From: Haloferula rosea
GTDB taxonomy: Bacteria; Verrucomicrobiota; Verrucomicrobiia; Verrucomicrobiales; Akkermansiaceae
DNA length: 64,000 bases
Assembly: GCF_016595525.1 (NCBI RefSeq)
Contig: NZ_JAENII010000006.1
Location: forward strand, 202,780 to 266,779
Direction: 5' to 3'
Positions 61,497 to 64,000 of the stretch are shown one piece after another; position 1 is the stretch's first letter; every line of letters begins with the position of its first letter. The notes beneath the pieces are model-generated. The model was not told the DNA's origin. It saw only the letters and a program-made list of their open reading frames with translations, and searched no databases. The position numbers and the translations under genes were made by a program.

Positions 61497-62216
61497 ATGG
61501 AGGATGTAGGAGAAGGCACGGGCCGCCCGTTGCTGGTCGTCGATGATGATCGCAAGCTGTGTGGACTCATCCGGGATTATCTTTCGCCGCTTGGTTGGAA
61601 CGTGGCGATGCGCCACACCGGAACGGAAGGGCTCGAAGAGGCACTGACGGGAAACTACGAGGCGGTGATTCTCGATGTGATGATGCCGGGCATGGATGGC
61701 TTCGACGTCCTGCGCGAACTGAGGAAGTCATCAAGCATCCCGGTCCTCATGCTCACGGCCATGGGTGAGGAGGCGGACCGGATCGTGGGATTGGAAATGG
61801 GTGCGGACGACTATTTGCCCAAGACATTCTCAAGCAGGGAACTGCTGGCCCGTTTGCGTGCCGTCACCCGCCGGGCCGTGGTTCAGGAACCAGCCGACGG
61901 CAACCCGACCGGTGATCTGGTCGTCGCTGAGTTGAGGCTCAACGAGTCGACCCACGTTGCATCGCGGGGTGATGAGACGCTGGATCTGACCGCGCTCGAG
62001 TTCGCGATCCTTGCCACCCTGATGAAGGCGAAGGGGAGGGTGAAATCCCGCGAGGCTCTGCTTGAAGATGTGTCCGAGCGTCGTTTCGACGTCTTCGATC
62101 GCTCCATCGATGTGCATGTTTCACAGCTGCGGAAGAAGCTGGGAGACGATGCCAAGGCTCCGCGTTTCATCCAGACGGTGCGCGGTGTGGGTTACAAACT
62201 GGTGGATCCATCATGA
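61497..62216 (+). CDS. OmpR-family response regulator
   Basis: This 239-residue protein has a receiver domain (about 14-125). The acidic pair is in LLVVDDD, the phosphoacceptor Asp is in AVILDVMMPGMDG, and the Thr is in VLMLTA. The usual KPF reads KTF. A C-terminal winged-helix DNA-binding domain follows (about 145-238; LTALEFAILATLM, then FIQTVRGVGYKLV). I placed the start at the ATG at 61497; the frame is open from 61374 without protein-like sequence. The stop overlaps the kinase start by ATGA, so the two are coupled. Its style is that of CpxR. Confidence 0.93.
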   Translation: MEDVGEGTGRPLLVVDDDRKLCGLIRDYLSPLGWNVAMRHTGTEGLEEALTGNYEAVILDVMMPGMDGFDVLRELRKSSSIPVLMLTAMGEEADRIVGLEMGADDYLPKTFSSRELLARLRAVTRRAVVQEPADGNPTGDLVVAELRLNESTHVASRGDETLDLTALEFAILATLMKAKGRVKSREALLEDVSERRFDVFDRSIDVHVSQLRKKLGDDAKAPRFIQTVRGVGYKLVDPS

Positions 62217-63811
62217 GCCGCCGAGCCCGGTTTCCCCTGCTGCTGAAGATGGCCTTGTGGCTGTCGTTCCACCTCGTCGTGCTCGCAGCCGCCTTTGTCA
62301 TCTTTGTGAACTGGCAACTGAGGGTCGGGCTGGGATCACTGATCAGTGGAGCGGCGGGCGATCGGCTGACGACCCTTGGGGAAGGGGTGGCTGCCGAGTT
62401 GCGCAGTGCCGACCGGGACGATTGGAAGTCCATCATTGATCGCCATGTCGAGCCCTACGGATTGCATGCCGACGTTTTGCTCGAAGGAGGAGACTGGGCG
62501 AGCGGAGTGGATTTCAAGGTCCCGGAAGTGATCCACGAGCGCCTCGCGCAAATCGGTGAGCGAGCGGAGCCTCCGGGTGCCGCGGAGCCCATGCCCGGCG
62601 AGCGCAGAGAGAGGCCGCGGGAGGGCCCACCCGAGCGGGACGTGGATTTCGAGCGTTCCGGGCCACCGAGGCCCGGCGGGCGTGCGGGGCCCGATGCTGC
62701 ACCGGGATCCGACCGGCCTCCCGGCGAGCGCAGGATGGGTCCACGGCCTCGAAGAGGTCAGCCGCGAGCGATCCCGAAGGTGCGGCCCCTGTTCCTTACC
62801 CGGGTCAATGGGTCCATGGGATACTGGGCGGCGATCGACCTGCCCTTGTTCACGCCAGGCGTGTCGCCACCGATGCACGGGCTGCTGGTGCTTCATTCGG
62901 ACGACCCTTCCGCCAATGGCTTGTTCTTCGATCTGAAACCCTGGATCTACGGAGGTCTGGCGGTGCTCGGGCTGAGTCTGCTGATCTGGGCTCCGTTCAT
63001 TGCGGGGATCACCCGCTACAGCCTCAGATTGGCCCGGGCGACAGATCAGATCGCCGACGGGGACTTCGGTGTCAGGATCCGTGGTCGGCGTCGGGATGAA
63101 CTCGGCAGTATCGGCCGGTCGATCGAGCACATGGCTGAGCGGATCGAACGGTTGCTCACCGGCCAGCAGCGGTTTCTGGCCGACGTTGCCCATGAATTGT
63201 GTTCGCCGCTGGCCCGCATCCGGACCGGACTCGGGGTGCTGGAACACTCCATCGCGGAAGACCAGAAGCCGAGGCTTGAATCGATCGACGAGGATGTGAC
63301 CGAGCTCTCCGACCTCCTCTCGGAATTGCTTGCCTTCACCCGCGCCGCCACCGCGCCGGAGAGTGCGGTCATTGAAAAGGTGGCGCTGATCGATCTGATC
63401 GCCCCGGCGATCGATCGCGAAGCCCCTGGCCATCAGGTCGACCTCCGTGGGGTGGAGGGCGTGTCCGTCATGGCCGACAAACGTCTGCTTGGCCGGGCCA
63501 TTGCGAACATTCTGCGGAATGCCCACCGCCATGGGGGCAGTGAATGCCGGATCACCATCACCGCGCGCGGCCGGGGAGGGAAGATCGAGCTGAGCATTGC
63601 CGACAGTGGCCCCGGTGTCGCGGAGGAGGCATTGCCCCACCTGTTCGAGCCGTTCTACCGGCCGGATCAGGCGAGGAGCAGGGAAGCCGGCGGAGTCGGG
63701 CTCGGAATGTCCATCGTCCGCAGCGCCGTGCAGGCTTCCAAAGGGACCGTCGAAGCCTACAGCGCCGACCCGTCCGGGCTGGTCGTCCTGATGACCCTGA
63801 AAGGGGTTTGA
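62213..63811 (+). CDS. Sensor histidine kinase with Pro/Arg-rich periplasmic segment
   Basis: This 532-residue inner-membrane kinase has TM1 at about 12-34 and a periplasmic region of about 210 residues. That region includes a long Pro/Arg/Gly-rich, presumably disordered stretch (about 115-195). TM2 is at about 245-265, followed by a HAMP domain (about 266-318). The H-box is DVAHELCSPLARIRTGLG, with Cys in place of the usual Arg. The ATPase core has an N-box in ANILRNAHRHG, G1 DSGPGV and G2 GVGLGMSIV. It resembles CpxA, which senses envelope stress. It phosphorylates the response regulator encoded just before it. Confidence 0.93.
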   Translation: MSRRARFPLLLKMALWLSFHLVVLAAAFVIFVNWQLRVGLGSLISGAAGDRLTTLGEGVAAELRSADRDDWKSIIDRHVEPYGLHADVLLEGGDWASGVDFKVPEVIHERLAQIGERAEPPGAAEPMPGERRERPREGPPERDVDFERSGPPRPGGRAGPDAAPGSDRPPGERRMGPRPRRGQPRAIPKVRPLFLTRVNGSMGYWAAIDLPLFTPGVSPPMHGLLVLHSDDPSANGLFFDLKPWIYGGLAVLGLSLLIWAPFIAGITRYSLRLARATDQIADGDFGVRIRGRRRDELGSIGRSIEHMAERIERLLTGQQRFLADVAHELCSPLARIRTGLGVLEHSIAEDQKPRLESIDEDVTELSDLLSELLAFTRAATAPESAVIEKVALIDLIAPAIDREAPGHQVDLRGVEGVSVMADKRLLGRAIANILRNAHRHGGSECRITITARGRGGKIELSIADSGPGVAEEALPHLFEPFYRPDQARSREAGGVGLGMSIVRSAVQASKGTVEAYSADPSGLVVLMTLKGV

Positions 63812-63915
63812 TTACTATGGGTGTAGTAGTTCAGGCAATGCGCTCGGTGAGTCGCCCTCCGGCGCCTCGATCGGGCCGGAATTCCGCTGCGATCCGCCCC
63901 GTAGAGAAATCTTCA

Positions 63916-63962
63916 AAAAAAGTGTCGAAAGGTATTGACCGGGGAGGGGTGGCGTGTAGTTT
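63916..63962 (+). promoter_or_regulatory. Strong promoter-like element at the right edge (possibly rRNA operon)
   Basis: An A-rich run (AAAAAAAG, 63916-63923) that could act as an UP element precedes TTGACC (63935-63940). A 16-base spacer ending in TG and TAGTTT (63957-63962) follow. The GC-rich sequence after it contains no start codon for at least 38 bases. This fits a stable-RNA promoter; the transcript lies outside the window. Confidence 0.45.
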
Positions 63963-64000
63963 CCCCCCCGCCGCACCAAAGGGAGCGGCGCGAGAGACGA

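Overview
The window looks like a chromosomal segment from a GC-rich, Gram-negative member of the Verrucomicrobiota, probably Verrucomicrobiales close to Luteolibacter or Haloferula. This is an inference from gene families, not from a marker gene. The evidence is PEP-CTERM proteins, an ECF sigma factor overlapping a FecR-LamG anti-sigma-like gene, tandem DUF1501/DUF1800 secreted proteins with thrombospondin type 3 repeats, formylglycine sulfatases next to GH2 beta-galactosidases, and short palindromic repeat clusters. Most starts lack a strong Shine-Dalgarno, so several start codons are uncertain.

Layout. 0.1-3.2 kb: PEP-CTERM protein, sigma factor, FecR-LamG partner. 3.2-11.3 kb: recG behind a pseudokinase-like membrane protein, a secreted protein, lepA and a Na/Pi cotransporter. 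11.3-23.5 kb: a minus-strand operon of nine or ten genes with three substrate-binding proteins (two fused to OmpA-type peptidoglycan-binding domains), a vWA lipoprotein, two coiled-coil proteins, an ABC permease and ATPase, and a double-module AAA ATPase. This is the best candidate for an undescribed system. A divergent gene at 23.8 kb carries the Coq4 metal-site motif. 24.5-32.1 kb: a secreted protein set (DUF1501, a giant DUF1800 protein, a PEP-CTERM protein). 32.3-37.7 kb: a LacZ-type beta-galactosidase and a sulfatase.

37.7-52.3 kb is a defence island bracketed by related palindromic repeat clusters. It holds an AbiEi antitoxin with its own inverted-repeat operator, an AbiEii toxin cut short by a repeat cluster, and a type I restriction-modification system (hsdM, hsdS, hsdR). 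Between hsdS and hsdR sit a DUF6119 protein, a RecQ helicase fused to a phosphoribosyltransferase, a DprA-like protein and an HTH/coiled-coil protein. hsdM carries an in-frame palindromic repeat.

52.3-63.8 kb returns to metabolic and secreted genes: an esterase, a second GH2 enzyme, a PLP aminotransferase, a small membrane protein, a second sulfatase, an animal-type heme peroxidase and a two-component system. The last 100 bases look like a strong promoter, possibly for an rRNA operon starting just outside the window.
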